Part shown: positions 51,181 through 59,184 of the stretch, piece after piece
Position numbering within the stretch: position 1 is the stretch's first letter
How the letters are laid out: each line of letters opens with the position of its first letter
Notes under the pieces: model-generated
What the model was told of the DNA's origin: nothing
Databases searched by the model: none
What the model saw: only the letters and a program-made list of their open reading frames with translations
Position numbers and translations under genes: made by a program
Source: Eubacterium sp. UBA4343
GTDB lineage: Bacteria; Bacillota; Clostridia; Lachnospirales; Lachnospiraceae
NCBI GenBank assembly: GCA_002394235.1
Contig: DGTF01000018.1
Coordinates: 71,170 to 132,691 of the forward strand
Length of the DNA: 61,522 nucleotides
Direction: 5' to 3'

Positions 51181-53124
51181 ATGAAGCAGTTATATACGCC
51201 ATGGGGGATGGCGCTGAACAGGGATCATGTGCTGGAGGAGTATCCCAGGGAGCTTCTGAGGCGGAAGAGTTATATGAACCTGAACGGGTACTGGGATTAT
51301 GCGATCACGAAGGGGGAGGAGAAGGTTGAGAAGTTTGTGAGCCGGATTCTGGTCCCTTTTTCGCCGGAGAGCGTGCTTTCCGGCGTGTCCCGTCAGCTGA
51401 TGCCGGATGAAACGCTGTGGTATCACAGATATCTGCCGGAGCTTTCGGAACGAGACCCCCGACACAGGATCATTCTGCATTTCGGAGCGGTGGATCAGTG
51501 CTGCGAGGTGATTTTGAACGGAAAGAGCGTCGCAAAGCATGTGGGCGGATACCTGCCGTTCTGGCTGGATATCACAGACTATCTGAAGCCGGTTTTATCG
51601 GAAAAAAATCATCACACAGACGGCTGTTTTACGGAACGTCAGGAAACAGCAGGAGAAGAGTTTCGGGAAAGAAGGGGAGGAGAAACTCAGGATGACGGTG
51701 TATTTCACACAGAGAGCGACAGAGATCTGTACAGCAGCGGAAGCACCGAGGGAGACGGAGCGGATGAGCTGATTGTAAAGGTCTGGGATTTCAGTGATAC
51801 CTCTTTTCACGCCCGCGGGAAGCAGAGACTGAGACGCGGGGGAATGTATTATACGGCGGTCAGCGGCATCTGGCAGACGGTATGGATGGAGGAAATTCCG
51901 GGTCAGCATATTGACAACATTGAAACAGTCCCGGATATCGAACACGGATATGTGAGCATTCTGGTGGAATCGGACAGTGACCTTCCGGTGCGGGTGAGAA
52001 TCCGGCGGCCGATCATCGCACAGGATGAGACCTGCGAGATTGAAGAGGATACGCTTCTTCAGGGAGTGATCGTTGCGGGCATGTCCAATCACTGGATGAA
52101 TGTGAGAATCCCGAAGATGAATCTGTGGAGCTGCGAGGAACCCTGGCTGTATTTTTTTGATGTGACGATGGGTGAGGATCTGGTCTCCAGTTATTTCGCA
52201 ATGCGGAAAATTTCAATGGAGAAGGATGAAAGAGGAATCCCGAGGATTTATCTGAACAACCGGGAAATTTTTCTGCGGGGCGTTCTGGACCAGGGGTACT
52301 GGCCTGACGGTATCTATACGGCTCCGTCAGACCGGGCTATGATCTTTGACCTGACAGAGATGCGAAGGTTCGGGTTTAACTGCGTCAGGAAGCATGCAAA
52401 GATCGAGCCGGACCGGTGGTATTATCATTGTGATCGTCTCGGCCTTCTGGTCTGGCAGGACATCGTCAGTGGAGGAGAAGCATACAAGGACTGGTTCGTG
52501 ACCGAGGCCGGCACGCTGCTTTCGTGGATGAATGTGCGCGTCAGTGATCAGAAGGAAAAGCTGCTCTCGCGGGAAAATGAAGCGGGCAGGCAGGAATTCC
52601 GGAGAGAGATTGTTATGACCGCGGAGATCCTGAAGGAGCATCCGTGCATTTTTGCCTGGACCATCTTCAATGAGGGATGGGGGCAGTTTGAGACAAAGGA
52701 GTGCACCGACCTCCTCAGGAGGACGGATCCTCATCATCTGATTGATTCTGCGAGCGGATGGTTTGACCAGGGGTGCGGAGATTTCCGAAGTGTGCACTAT
52801 TACTACCTTACGTTTCATGTGAAGCCGGAGGCAGACAGAGCGTTTGTCCTGTCTGAATTTGGAGGACTTCCCTTCCGGATCCCGGATCACAGTGCGGGCG
52901 AGGGAGCCTACGGTTACGGAACCAGATATCAGGACCGGGAGGAGTATCTGAGGGCCTTCCACGCTCTGATTGACCGGATGGAATCCTGCCGCGGAGAAGG
53001 ACTCTGCGCGTATGTATACACACAGTGGACTGATGTTGAAGATGAGGTAAACGGAATCTACACCTGGGACCGGAAGATCCGAAAGGCGGATACCCTTCTG
53101 GAGGCTGGGTACAGAGAGATCTGA
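51181..53124 (+). CDS. Glycoside hydrolase family 2 protein
   Basis: 647 aa from ATG 51181, after GGGAGAAGAAGGG; upstream in-frame starts lie in the leader. Domain order: N-terminal jelly roll (about 30-225), immunoglobulin-like sandwich (about 235-335) and TIM barrel. The acid/base Glu is in TIFNEGWGQF and the nucleophile Glu in FVLSEFGGLPF. No signal peptide, so it acts inside on imported glycosides. It lacks the C-terminal domains of LacZ and carries a hydrophilic insertion at about 140-195. Beta-galactosidase, glucuronidase and others share this fold; specificity is not readable. Confidence 0.92.
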   Translation: MKQLYTPWGMALNRDHVLEEYPRELLRRKSYMNLNGYWDYAITKGEEKVEKFVSRILVPFSPESVLSGVSRQLMPDETLWYHRYLPELSERDPRHRIILHFGAVDQCCEVILNGKSVAKHVGGYLPFWLDITDYLKPVLSEKNHHTDGCFTERQETAGEEFRERRGGETQDDGVFHTESDRDLYSSGSTEGDGADELIVKVWDFSDTSFHARGKQRLRRGGMYYTAVSGIWQTVWMEEIPGQHIDNIETVPDIEHGYVSILVESDSDLPVRVRIRRPIIAQDETCEIEEDTLLQGVIVAGMSNHWMNVRIPKMNLWSCEEPWLYFFDVTMGEDLVSSYFAMRKISMEKDERGIPRIYLNNREIFLRGVLDQGYWPDGIYTAPSDRAMIFDLTEMRRFGFNCVRKHAKIEPDRWYYHCDRLGLLVWQDIVSGGEAYKDWFVTEAGTLLSWMNVRVSDQKEKLLSRENEAGRQEFRREIVMTAEILKEHPCIFAWTIFNEGWGQFETKECTDLLRRTDPHHLIDSASGWFDQGCGDFRSVHYYYLTFHVKPEADRAFVLSEFGGLPFRIPDHSAGEGAYGYGTRYQDREEYLRAFHALIDRMESCRGEGLCAYVYTQWTDVEDEVNGIYTWDRKIRKADTLLEAGYREI

Positions 53125-53206
53125 AGATAATGGTTTAATTGCGTTGAATCCGGGCAATGATTGTGATGTTTTTACCGGAATAAGAAAAAGAAAGAAGGTA
53201 TGAAAA

Positions 53207-53440
53207 ATGGCAATGAATCCGATGATGTTGATGAAACTGAGAGAGAGGCTGCAGCTGTTTCAGAGTCAGCATCCGAAGTTCCAGCTGTTCCTGAGCGCGG
53301 TGGGACAGCAGGCAATTGAGACGGGCACGATCATTGAGGTGAAGGTGACCCGTCCCGACGGGAAGGAAATGGTGACAAATCTGCGCCTGACAGAGGACGA
53401 CGTGGAGAGTATCCGGATGGTTTCTGAAATGCAGAAGTGA
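53207..53440 (+). CDS. Small conserved-looking protein of unknown function
   Basis: 77 aa with a good ribosome site (AAGAAGG). Met-rich start (MAMNPMMLMKLRERLQLF), a helical first half and a beta-rich second half (TIIEVKVTRPDGKEMVTNLRL). No signal peptide, membrane segment or metal motif. It follows the GH2 gene after 82 bp on the same strand. I do not recognise the function. Confidence 0.75.
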   Translation: MAMNPMMLMKLRERLQLFQSQHPKFQLFLSAVGQQAIETGTIIEVKVTRPDGKEMVTNLRLTEDDVESIRMVSEMQK

Positions 53441-53564
53441 TGTTAATTACAGCCGGACAGATAATTTTGCGGAGAACATCCGGATGCCATTTTCAGACCG
53501 GCGACGGTACCATGAAATCCCTGTCTGAAAAGCTCCGAATGAACGGCAAGAAGAGAGACAGGAT

Positions 53565-54344
53565 TCAGTCGTTCTCTATTTCGATATCTCCGTTGTCTGT
53601 CTGTGCATTCATTTTCTGAGAGCCGCTGCCGACGCGGATAGAACCTGCATCGTAGTCGCTGTCACCGATCGAGGTTTCACCGGAATTGGTGTATGCGGAT
53701 ATGGTATAATTCCGTATATTGTCGGCCAGATTGACATCGATGTCACCATTCGCCGTCTCCAGAGTAGAGGTGGCGAAAGTGATTCCTTCCATATTAATAT
53801 CGCCGTTTGAGGAAGACGCGGCAAGGCTTTTCCCTGTGCAGCGGTCGAGCTCCAGATCCCCGTTGCTGCTGTTGAGGGTCAGGGAATCGACGTTCAGTGT
53901 GCGTCCGGTGTCTATGGTGATGTCGCCGTTCCCGGAGGAGAGAGAGATCTCCTTAAATTTGGAAAGATCCTTCGGAACGGTGAGAACCAGAGAAGCATCT
54001 GAGGAACGCGAATCCTTTGATTCCGGTTCTGTCGCGGTCAGAACGCCGTCTTTTACAGAAAGAGACGGGCATTCCTCTTTCACCCCGCGGTAGACCATGG
54101 AATATCCGCTTCCGTTCTGCAGCTCAATGTCCGCCTTGCTGAGATTAAGATCAATGCTGTCAAAGGCGTCGAGATTTCTGCGAATGGTGGTCTGGTTCGG
54201 CGGAACGTAGGTGAAGTAGAAGCTGTCCCCGGTCATGGTGAGAGACAGGTGGCCCGGACTTACATGCTTCCAGGTTCCGAAGCAGATGGCAGCCACCGTT
54301 GCGGCGGAAATCAGTACAAGATAGATGCTGCGCTTTTTTTTCAT
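53565..54344 (-). CDS. DUF4097-family membrane-anchored beta-helix protein
   Basis: 259 aa. A single N-terminal membrane anchor (about 5-23) is followed by a beta-solenoid. Short (S/T)xNGD(I/L) motifs recur five times, for example SGNGDI, SSNGDL, SSNGDI, TANGDI and TDNGDI, the ladder typical of DUF4097/DUF4098. The function of the family is unknown; it is often encoded with PadR and HAAS-domain genes, as here. The start overlaps the previous stop in ATGA. Confidence 0.88.
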   Translation of the reverse strand: MKKKRSIYLVLISAATVAAICFGTWKHVSPGHLSLTMTGDSFYFTYVPPNQTTIRRNLDAFDSIDLNLSKADIELQNGSGYSMVYRGVKEECPSLSVKDGVLTATEPESKDSRSSDASLVLTVPKDLSKFKEISLSSGNGDITIDTGRTLNVDSLTLNSSNGDLELDRCTGKSLAASSSNGDINMEGITFATSTLETANGDIDVNLADNIRNYTISAYTNSGETSIGDSDYDAGSIRVGSGSQKMNAQTDNGDIEIEND

Positions 54345-55342
54345 TCGTGTGATTCTCCTTTCGTTCCGAAAATTGATTCCAGCAGATTGCGGATGACGGC
54401 AGCGATGGGCCAGATGATCCAGCTGATGGCCCAGGTGAAGGTCAGGAAGCTGATGATCAGATACAGGCAGGTGATGGTCGGCCAGTAGACAGACATGATC
54501 GCCCGCACGGCTGGATTTCTGAATTCGATTCTTCCGCTTTTGGCGGAGGAATATCCGGAAGCGGTGAAGGTGCCGCTCAGATCGAGAAGCCGGCTGCAGC
54601 TGCTGACTCTTGAACTGCTGACGGTGAGCAGAAGGACGGCAAGAGCAACCATGAACAGCAGAATGATGACGCCGAAGGCGGAAGCAATGGCTCTTTTGTC
54701 CAGAAGAGCCAGGAAGACAAGCGGGATGTAGCAGGTGCAGAACAGCAGCACGGCGATGGTCCGCTGAAGAATAATACTGTCGTGGGTGCTGCGCCGGAGA
54801 TCGTTGACCATTCCGGCTGTTGCGTAGTCAATGGTACAGGGCTCGCTTTTCAGAAAGCTCCATCTGCCCATGCGAAGGCTGCTGTACACATGGAGTGTGA
54901 CACAGGCGGCAATTGCACCGAGCAGGAAGAAGATTCCGGCGGCCATAAGAGCGAGGGAACCCGTTCCCGCAGAGGCTGTCAGAATGATACCGCAGGGGCT
55001 GATAATGGCAAAAAAGGTTGCAAGTCCATGCAGCAGGGCGTAATGGGAGCTGTCGTCGAGATACCGTTCCGCGTCTTCAGCGGATACCTGGTGTGCCTTC
55101 TGCATCGCCTGATTCTGTTCATTCAGAATCTGGCTGATTCCCAACGCGTCTGCCAGCTCTTCGAGATTGCCGAACTCTGAAATAACCTGGGCGACGGCTT
55201 CATTATCTGATTTCCCATCATTGATCAGTTCCGTATATTTGTCCTCCATCATCTGGCCGAGCTCGCACTTGGCACGGATGACTTCGGGAGTGTTCGGAAG
55301 ATTTGCAAACATCGATTCGAGATAGTTGCGAATAGTATTCAT
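54341..55342 (-). CDS. HAAS (permease prefix)-domain membrane protein, DUF1700-like
   Basis: 333 aa. Residues 1-75 form the HAAS helical domain (ESMFANLPNTPEVIRAKCELGQMM then NDGKSDNEAVAQVISEFGNLEEL). Four to five membrane segments follow between about 105 and 325. Such proteins are thought to receive signals from PadR-controlled systems; their mechanism is not established. Overlaps by ATGA with both neighbours, so the three genes are translationally coupled. Confidence 0.87.
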   Translation of the reverse strand: MNTIRNYLESMFANLPNTPEVIRAKCELGQMMEDKYTELINDGKSDNEAVAQVISEFGNLEELADALGISQILNEQNQAMQKAHQVSAEDAERYLDDSSHYALLHGLATFFAIISPCGIILTASAGTGSLALMAAGIFFLLGAIAACVTLHVYSSLRMGRWSFLKSEPCTIDYATAGMVNDLRRSTHDSIILQRTIAVLLFCTCYIPLVFLALLDKRAIASAFGVIILLFMVALAVLLLTVSSSRVSSCSRLLDLSGTFTASGYSSAKSGRIEFRNPAVRAIMSVYWPTITCLYLIISFLTFTWAISWIIWPIAAVIRNLLESIFGTKGESHE

Positions 55343-55674
55343 GATTCATTCTCCCTTATAAAATGTTCGATCACATTCTTGGTAAGCTTCCATTCGTCAC
55401 ACTTTTCCCTGTAATATTTCCGGCCGGCTTCCGTGATCCTGTAGTAGGTCCGGCGTTTTCCGTTGTCCGCGAAACCCGGATAGGATTCGATATAGTTGTT
55501 CTTCTCCATGCGGGTAAAGGCGGAATACAGGGTGGTTTCTTTGATAATGTAGGCATCTGCGGTTATCGTGCGGATTTTTCTGGAGATTTCGTAGCCGTAG
55601 GATGGCTCGTCCAGAAGCAGACACAGGATGATCGTGTCGTTGTAGCCGCGGATGACATCGCTGCTGATTCCCAT
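55339..55674 (-). CDS. PadR-family transcriptional regulator
   Basis: 111 aa from ATG 55674 (GGGAGGTG upstream). Winged helix with YNDTIILCLLLDEPSYGYEIS, TLYSAFTRMEKNNYIES as recognition helix and the basic wing NGKRRTYYRITEAGRKYY; a short dimer helix ends the protein. First gene of the three-gene cassette and probably its repressor through the operator just upstream. Confidence 0.93.
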   Translation of the reverse strand: MGISSDVIRGYNDTIILCLLLDEPSYGYEISRKIRTITADAYIIKETTLYSAFTRMEKNNYIESYPGFADNGKRRTYYRITEAGRKYYREKCDEWKLTKNVIEHFIRENES

Positions 55675-55758
55675 CGGCACCTCCCTTCTGTCAGGAAAAA
55701 TATCATGCATCCCGGGGATTGTTCGGAGTGTGAAGATACATTGTCTGACGTATTACGA

Positions 55759-55811
55759 CTGTCGTAGTATCTTTACAAGGTAAATGTACTACGACAGACG
55801 AAGTATGTCAA
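55759..55811 (-). promoter_or_regulatory. PadR cassette promoter with paired operator half-sites
   Basis: On the minus strand TTGACA (55811-55806), 17-bp spacer, TACATT (55788-55783). TACTACGACAG (55787-55797) lies in the spacer and its exact inverse CTGTCGTAGTA (55759-55769) near the start site, 17 bases between them. Confidence 0.78.
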
Positions 55812-55927
55812 GATGAAAGATAAAACCAGCGAATCTTTTGCTCGCGGCATATCCTGAAGTCTTGTCCTGCCGGTTTTTGCGCGGCGGTTTTGTGCGGATC
55901 AGAAGGGACGTGAAAAGGCGGAATACA

Positions 55928-55975
55928 GATTCGACAAAGAAAAGGAACTGCGGATTCGGCAATGAAAAGGAATTG
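55928..55975 (+). repeat. 25-bp-period direct repeat overlapping a -35
   Basis: GATTCGACAAAGAAAAGGAA and GATTCGGCAATGAAAAGGAA recur 25 bp apart. The second copy runs into the TTGACA of the DUF2156 promoter. Confidence 0.7.
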
Positions 55976-56045
55976 ACAGCCAGCATAAGCATGCTATTCT
56001 GTATGTCGGATATCCCACAATCGAACAACAGACTTGCGTTGTGGG
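55973..56045 (+). promoter_or_regulatory. Promoter and leader hairpin of the DUF2156 gene
   Basis: TTGACA (55973-55978), 16-bp spacer, TATTCT (55995-56000) with extended TGC. The leader has CCCACAA (56014-56020) pairing with TTGTGGG (56039-56045), a perfect 7-bp stem within about ten bases of the predicted start. Confidence 0.65.
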
Positions 56046-56103
56046 AATAAACCGGGGACTGCGGGCAGAAATTCTGACAGGGATCGCAGGCGGAGAGAAG
56101 AGG

Positions 56104-57282
56104 ATGATAAGTATGTACGGGATAGAATCACCAAGGAACAGGTATAAGACAGCATCAGCGGCATCTGCATCGACGGAGGAATGGAATCGGGCATTGTCCT
56201 ATCTCAGGAGATATGCGGAGAATTCCCTGGCGTATCTTTCTCTGGAGCCGGACAAGGAGTGGCTTTTCTCCGAGGAGCCGGAGGGAATGATCAGCTTTGC
56301 CAGATCAGGGAACACGATTGTCGTCTGCGGTGATCCGGTCTGCGCAGATGAGGACTTCCCCGAAATGCTCCGGGTGCTTCGTTCCTTTGCAACGGCGGAG
56401 AAGAAGCATCTGGTGTTTCTCATGACGGAGGAAACACATGTCGCGGAATATCAGGCGGAGGGCTTCGGCTGCTTTAAGAGCGGAGAGGAGGCAGTCTTTG
56501 ATGTGCAGTCCTGGTCCATGCGGGGCGGGAAATGCGCCAAGGCAAGATCCTCCTGGCATACGGCGGTGAATTACGGGCTCAGCGTGCAGGAGTACAGGCC
56601 GCAGGAGAAGCGGGATGCGGAGATTGAGCGGCAGTTCCATGAGATCACCGATGCCTGGCTTGAGGAAAAACATACGGCGAGGCTTCAGTTCGCGGTCGGG
56701 AGTCTGATGCTGGATCACCCCTGTGACAAGAGATACTTTTACGCTTCCGATGCGGAAGGCACAATCCAGGGGATCAACGTGCTGAATCCATATCTCGGCG
56801 GAAAGGGATGGATTGTAGATATCATGCGGAGGCGGGAGGGATGCCCGCACGGTGTGATGGAGCTGCTCTTTCATGATATCATGGAGACCCTGAAGGAGGA
56901 GGACGTGTCACAGGCAAGTCTCGGGGTCGCGCCTTTTTTCAACACGAATGACGGAGATCACCCGCGGCTGATCGAGAGGGCAGAGCATTATATCTATGAA
57001 AATATGAATTATATCTACGGCTTCAAACCTCTGCATGCCGCGAAGGATAAGTTTAATCCGCAGTGGAAGAATATTTACGTCGTCTGCTATCCAAAGCATA
57101 TGTCTTTCTGGATGGAAGAGGCGGCCTTTGCCGTTCTGGATTCTCAGGGATTCAGCGACTATGTGCACGCGTTCCTGGAGATGCGGAAGGTGCAGCACGA
57201 GGAGAAGGTGGATCGCAAGAAGGAACAGCGCAGGGAGAAGGTGGACCGCAAGAAGGAACAGCACGAGGAGAAGGCAGAGTGA
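56104..57282 (+). CDS. DUF2156 (MprF C-terminal / LPG-synthetase-like) acyltransferase-fold protein
   Basis: 392 aa from ATG 56104 (ATG 56113 also possible); no membrane segments. It has two GNAT-like halves, as in the soluble domain of MprF: an N-terminal SLAYLSLEPDKEWLFS/GNTIVVCGDPVC part and a C-terminal part with NYGLSVQEY, GINVLNPYLGGKGWIVDIMRR and ENMNYIYGFKPLHAAKDKFNPQWKN split across the end. Members use aminoacyl-tRNA or acyl donors, but a free-standing form has no assigned substrate. The tail is a Lys/Glu repeat cut by the stop codon. Confidence 0.85.
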   Translation: MISMYGIESPRNRYKTASAASASTEEWNRALSYLRRYAENSLAYLSLEPDKEWLFSEEPEGMISFARSGNTIVVCGDPVCADEDFPEMLRVLRSFATAEKKHLVFLMTEETHVAEYQAEGFGCFKSGEEAVFDVQSWSMRGGKCAKARSSWHTAVNYGLSVQEYRPQEKRDAEIERQFHEITDAWLEEKHTARLQFAVGSLMLDHPCDKRYFYASDAEGTIQGINVLNPYLGGKGWIVDIMRRREGCPHGVMELLFHDIMETLKEEDVSQASLGVAPFFNTNDGDHPRLIERAEHYIYENMNYIYGFKPLHAAKDKFNPQWKNIYVVCYPKHMSFWMEEAAFAVLDSQGFSDYVHAFLEMRKVQHEEKVDRKKEQRREKVDRKKEQHEEKAE

Positions 57283-57290
57283 AAGAAGGA
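57190..57290 (+). repeat. Lys/Glu/Gln-coding tandem repeat at the DUF2156 gene end
   Basis: Units of about 42 bp encode EKVDRKKEQ-type blocks. After the TGA at 57280-57282 the same frame continues with KKEQ and related codons to beyond 57330, as if the stop arose inside a growing repeat. Confidence 0.75.
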
Positions 57291-57334
57291 GCAGCGTGGA
57301 AAGAAAGTGGAGCACAAGGGGGAGCATCACAGGG

Positions 57335-58024
57335 ATGACAGAATTGAAAAAGCTTCATGTAAATAACATTGATATATCTTACGAGGAGGCCGGGGAGGGG
57401 CGTCCCATGGTCCTGATCCATGGTAACGGAGAGGATCATACGATTTTTGACCGGACGGTTAAGATTCTGGAGAAAAAATTCACCTGCTATCTCCCGGATT
57501 CGCGGGGCCACGGAAAGAGTCACTGGATCGGAGAGCTTCATTACAGGGACATGGCGGAGGATCTGGTGCAGTTTCTGGAGAAGCTGAATCTTCATAATGT
57601 TGTGGTGGTCGGCTTTTCCGACGGCGGCATTATCGGTCTGATCGCGGCGAGCAGGACGAGGCGGATCTCTTCACTGATTGCGTGCGGCGCAAATACGCGC
57701 CCGGAGGGACTTCACGGACTGTTTCTTCTCGGATCCCGGATTCTTCATTTTTTCGGAAGAAGTCCTTTGATCCGACTGATGATAAAAGAACCGGATATCT
57801 GTGATCAGGAGCTCCGGCAGATCCGTGCGGACACGCTGATCGTCGCGGGAGAGCATGATCTGATCCGGAAGAGCGAGACCGATCACATTGCCGCAGAGAT
57901 TCCGGGAGCCGCGAAGCTTATATTGCGCGGAGAATCCCACGGAAGCTACATCGTACACAGCGAAAAGTTCGCAGACATCATTCTGCGATTTTTGAATAAG
58001 CGGAAGGGCGTGAACGAAAGCTGA
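57335..58024 (+). CDS. Alpha/beta hydrolase
   Basis: 229 aa from ATG 57335, ten bases after GGGGGAG. Motifs in order: VLIHGNGEDHTIF (oxyanion hole), DSRGHGKS, nucleophile elbow VVGFSDGGII (Ser), acid Asp in VAGEHDLI and catalytic His in GESHGSYI. No signal peptide. Substrate unknown. Lies 52 bp after the DUF2156 stop. A repeat just past the stop codes an Ala/Glu-rich tail in another frame. Confidence 0.9.
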   Translation: MTELKKLHVNNIDISYEEAGEGRPMVLIHGNGEDHTIFDRTVKILEKKFTCYLPDSRGHGKSHWIGELHYRDMAEDLVQFLEKLNLHNVVVVGFSDGGIIGLIAASRTRRISSLIACGANTRPEGLHGLFLLGSRILHFFGRSPLIRLMIKEPDICDQELRQIRADTLIVAGEHDLIRKSETDHIAAEIPGAAKLILRGESHGSYIVHSEKFADIILRFLNKRKGVNES

Positions 58025-58093
58025 AACAGCTGCTGAATCGGCAGCTGCAACAGAAGCTGAAATGGCAGCTGAAACGAAGGCTGAAACGGCAGA
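58016..58093 (+). repeat. GCTGAAAC-type tandem repeat at the hydrolase gene end
   Basis: GCTGAAAC/GGCAGCTG units recur with a period of 21-24 bp across the stop codon. In the +1 frame they read as an Ala-Glu-Thr tail of about 30 residues, ending at TGA 58119 or so. Confidence 0.7.
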
Positions 58094-58280
58094 TTCGGTC
58101 AGATGGCCGGATATGTCCGATTGACAAACGAAATCCGCCCGATATAATCAAAAAATAGAAGACGATATGAAAATGCACCGGGATATAAGTATACGGAAAG
58201 CAATATTGTCAGAACTGCCGCCCACATTGGACAGCAAAGAATAAAAAATATAACAGGAAGAAAGAACTGCCATTCCATAT

Positions 58281-58370
58281 CAGCTCTTTGAAAATGCAGA
58301 CAGGGTTCTGGCTCGCGAAGCGCTCATAAAAGCCGGAATTGATTTTGAGGGCACAGGTATGGGCGCAGAG
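58281..58370. repeat. Decayed copy of repeat family 2 (left half)
   Basis: CAGCTCTTTGAAAATGCAGAC and CTCGCGAAGCGC, then ACAGGTATG, parallel the left part of the element at 45201. It lies just before the GNAT gene. Confidence 0.65.
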
Positions 58371-58418
58371 CCGCTTGATCAATGACAGCAGCCGTATCTT
58401 CCGGAAAGGAGACGTAAC

Positions 58419-58886
58419 ATGGAAATCACGTATAAGCGTGCGTCGATGAAAGACATTGACGTTCTTGTGGACACCCGGCTTGAAGCGCGGGATCATTCTG
58501 ATAAAACGGAGGATTCTGCAGCCATGATGCGTCGCCGCCGGCAGGCCTACAGCTACTTCCGGAGAAATCTGTCCGAGAATCAGAACGTGGCATATATTGT
58601 CTACAATGGATCTGAGATAGCTGCTTTCGGAGACGTCATTTTCTATCATCGCCGTCCGTTGTTTAATCAGAATAAGGAACGGGCATATATTTCCAATCTG
58701 TATACAAAGCCGGAATATCAGGATACGGAGATCCCGTTCCGGCTGCTCGATCTTCTCGTGCTTGCTTCTCTTGAGAACGGAGCGGAGGAGATTACAGCTG
58801 ACAGGGAAATTGCGGCGGATCCACTCTACAGAAAGTACGGCTTTACCAGGAGGGATTCCGGATGGAGTCTGGTGGAGTATGCGTGA
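58419..58886 (+). CDS. GNAT-family N-acetyltransferase
   Basis: 155 aa, single GNAT domain. The first strand is ITYKRASMKDIDVLVDTRLEA; AYISNLYTKPEYQDTEIPFRLLDLL is the acetyl-CoA-binding region, where the usual RxxGxG/A is weak (YQDTEI); DPLYRKYGFTRRDSGW is the C-terminal signature. Substrate unknown. GGAAAGGAG precedes the ATG. Confidence 0.88.
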   Translation: MEITYKRASMKDIDVLVDTRLEARDHSDKTEDSAAMMRRRRQAYSYFRRNLSENQNVAYIVYNGSEIAAFGDVIFYHRRPLFNQNKERAYISNLYTKPEYQDTEIPFRLLDLLVLASLENGAEEITADREIAADPLYRKYGFTRRDSGWSLVEYA

Positions 58887-59012
58887 GATCCTGTGAAAAA
58901 TATCTGCGCGAGAGACAGCAGAGGGAACAGGGTAAAAATTTATATGCGATGGCGGAGTCAGTTGTGAAAGTCACGGGGTGCCGTGTGCCTTTCACTTCCG
59001 CGCGCGTGCAGG

Positions 59013-59046
59013 CATTCCCCGGAGCAAAACCCGGGGAAAAATTTTT
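59013..59046 (+). terminator. Terminator between GNAT gene and clpB
   Basis: TTCCCCGG (59015-59022) pairs with CCGGGGAA (59031-59038); ATTTTT follows. It ends nine bases before the CIRCE element. Confidence 0.75.
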
Positions 59047-59054
59047 AAAAGAAA

Positions 59055-59097
59055 TTAGCACTCACTTATTGACAGTGCTAACAACGAGTGCTATATT
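59055..59097 (+). promoter_or_regulatory. CIRCE (HrcA) operator overlapping the clpB promoter
   Basis: TTAGCACTC (59055-59063), nine bases, CAGTGCTAA (59073-59081): the CIRCE inverted repeat with one mismatch (C for G). A further half-site GAGTGCTA follows. The promoter TTGACA (59069-59074), 17-bp spacer, TATATT (59092-59097) starts inside the CIRCE spacer, so HrcA would block it directly. Confidence 0.93.
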
Positions 59098-59184
59098 AGC
59101 TTCGTGAGAGGAAAAGGTTACATAATATCAGAACGTCAAAATCTTTTCCTGACTTAAATACTGCATTTCAAGGGAGGTGTGAGT

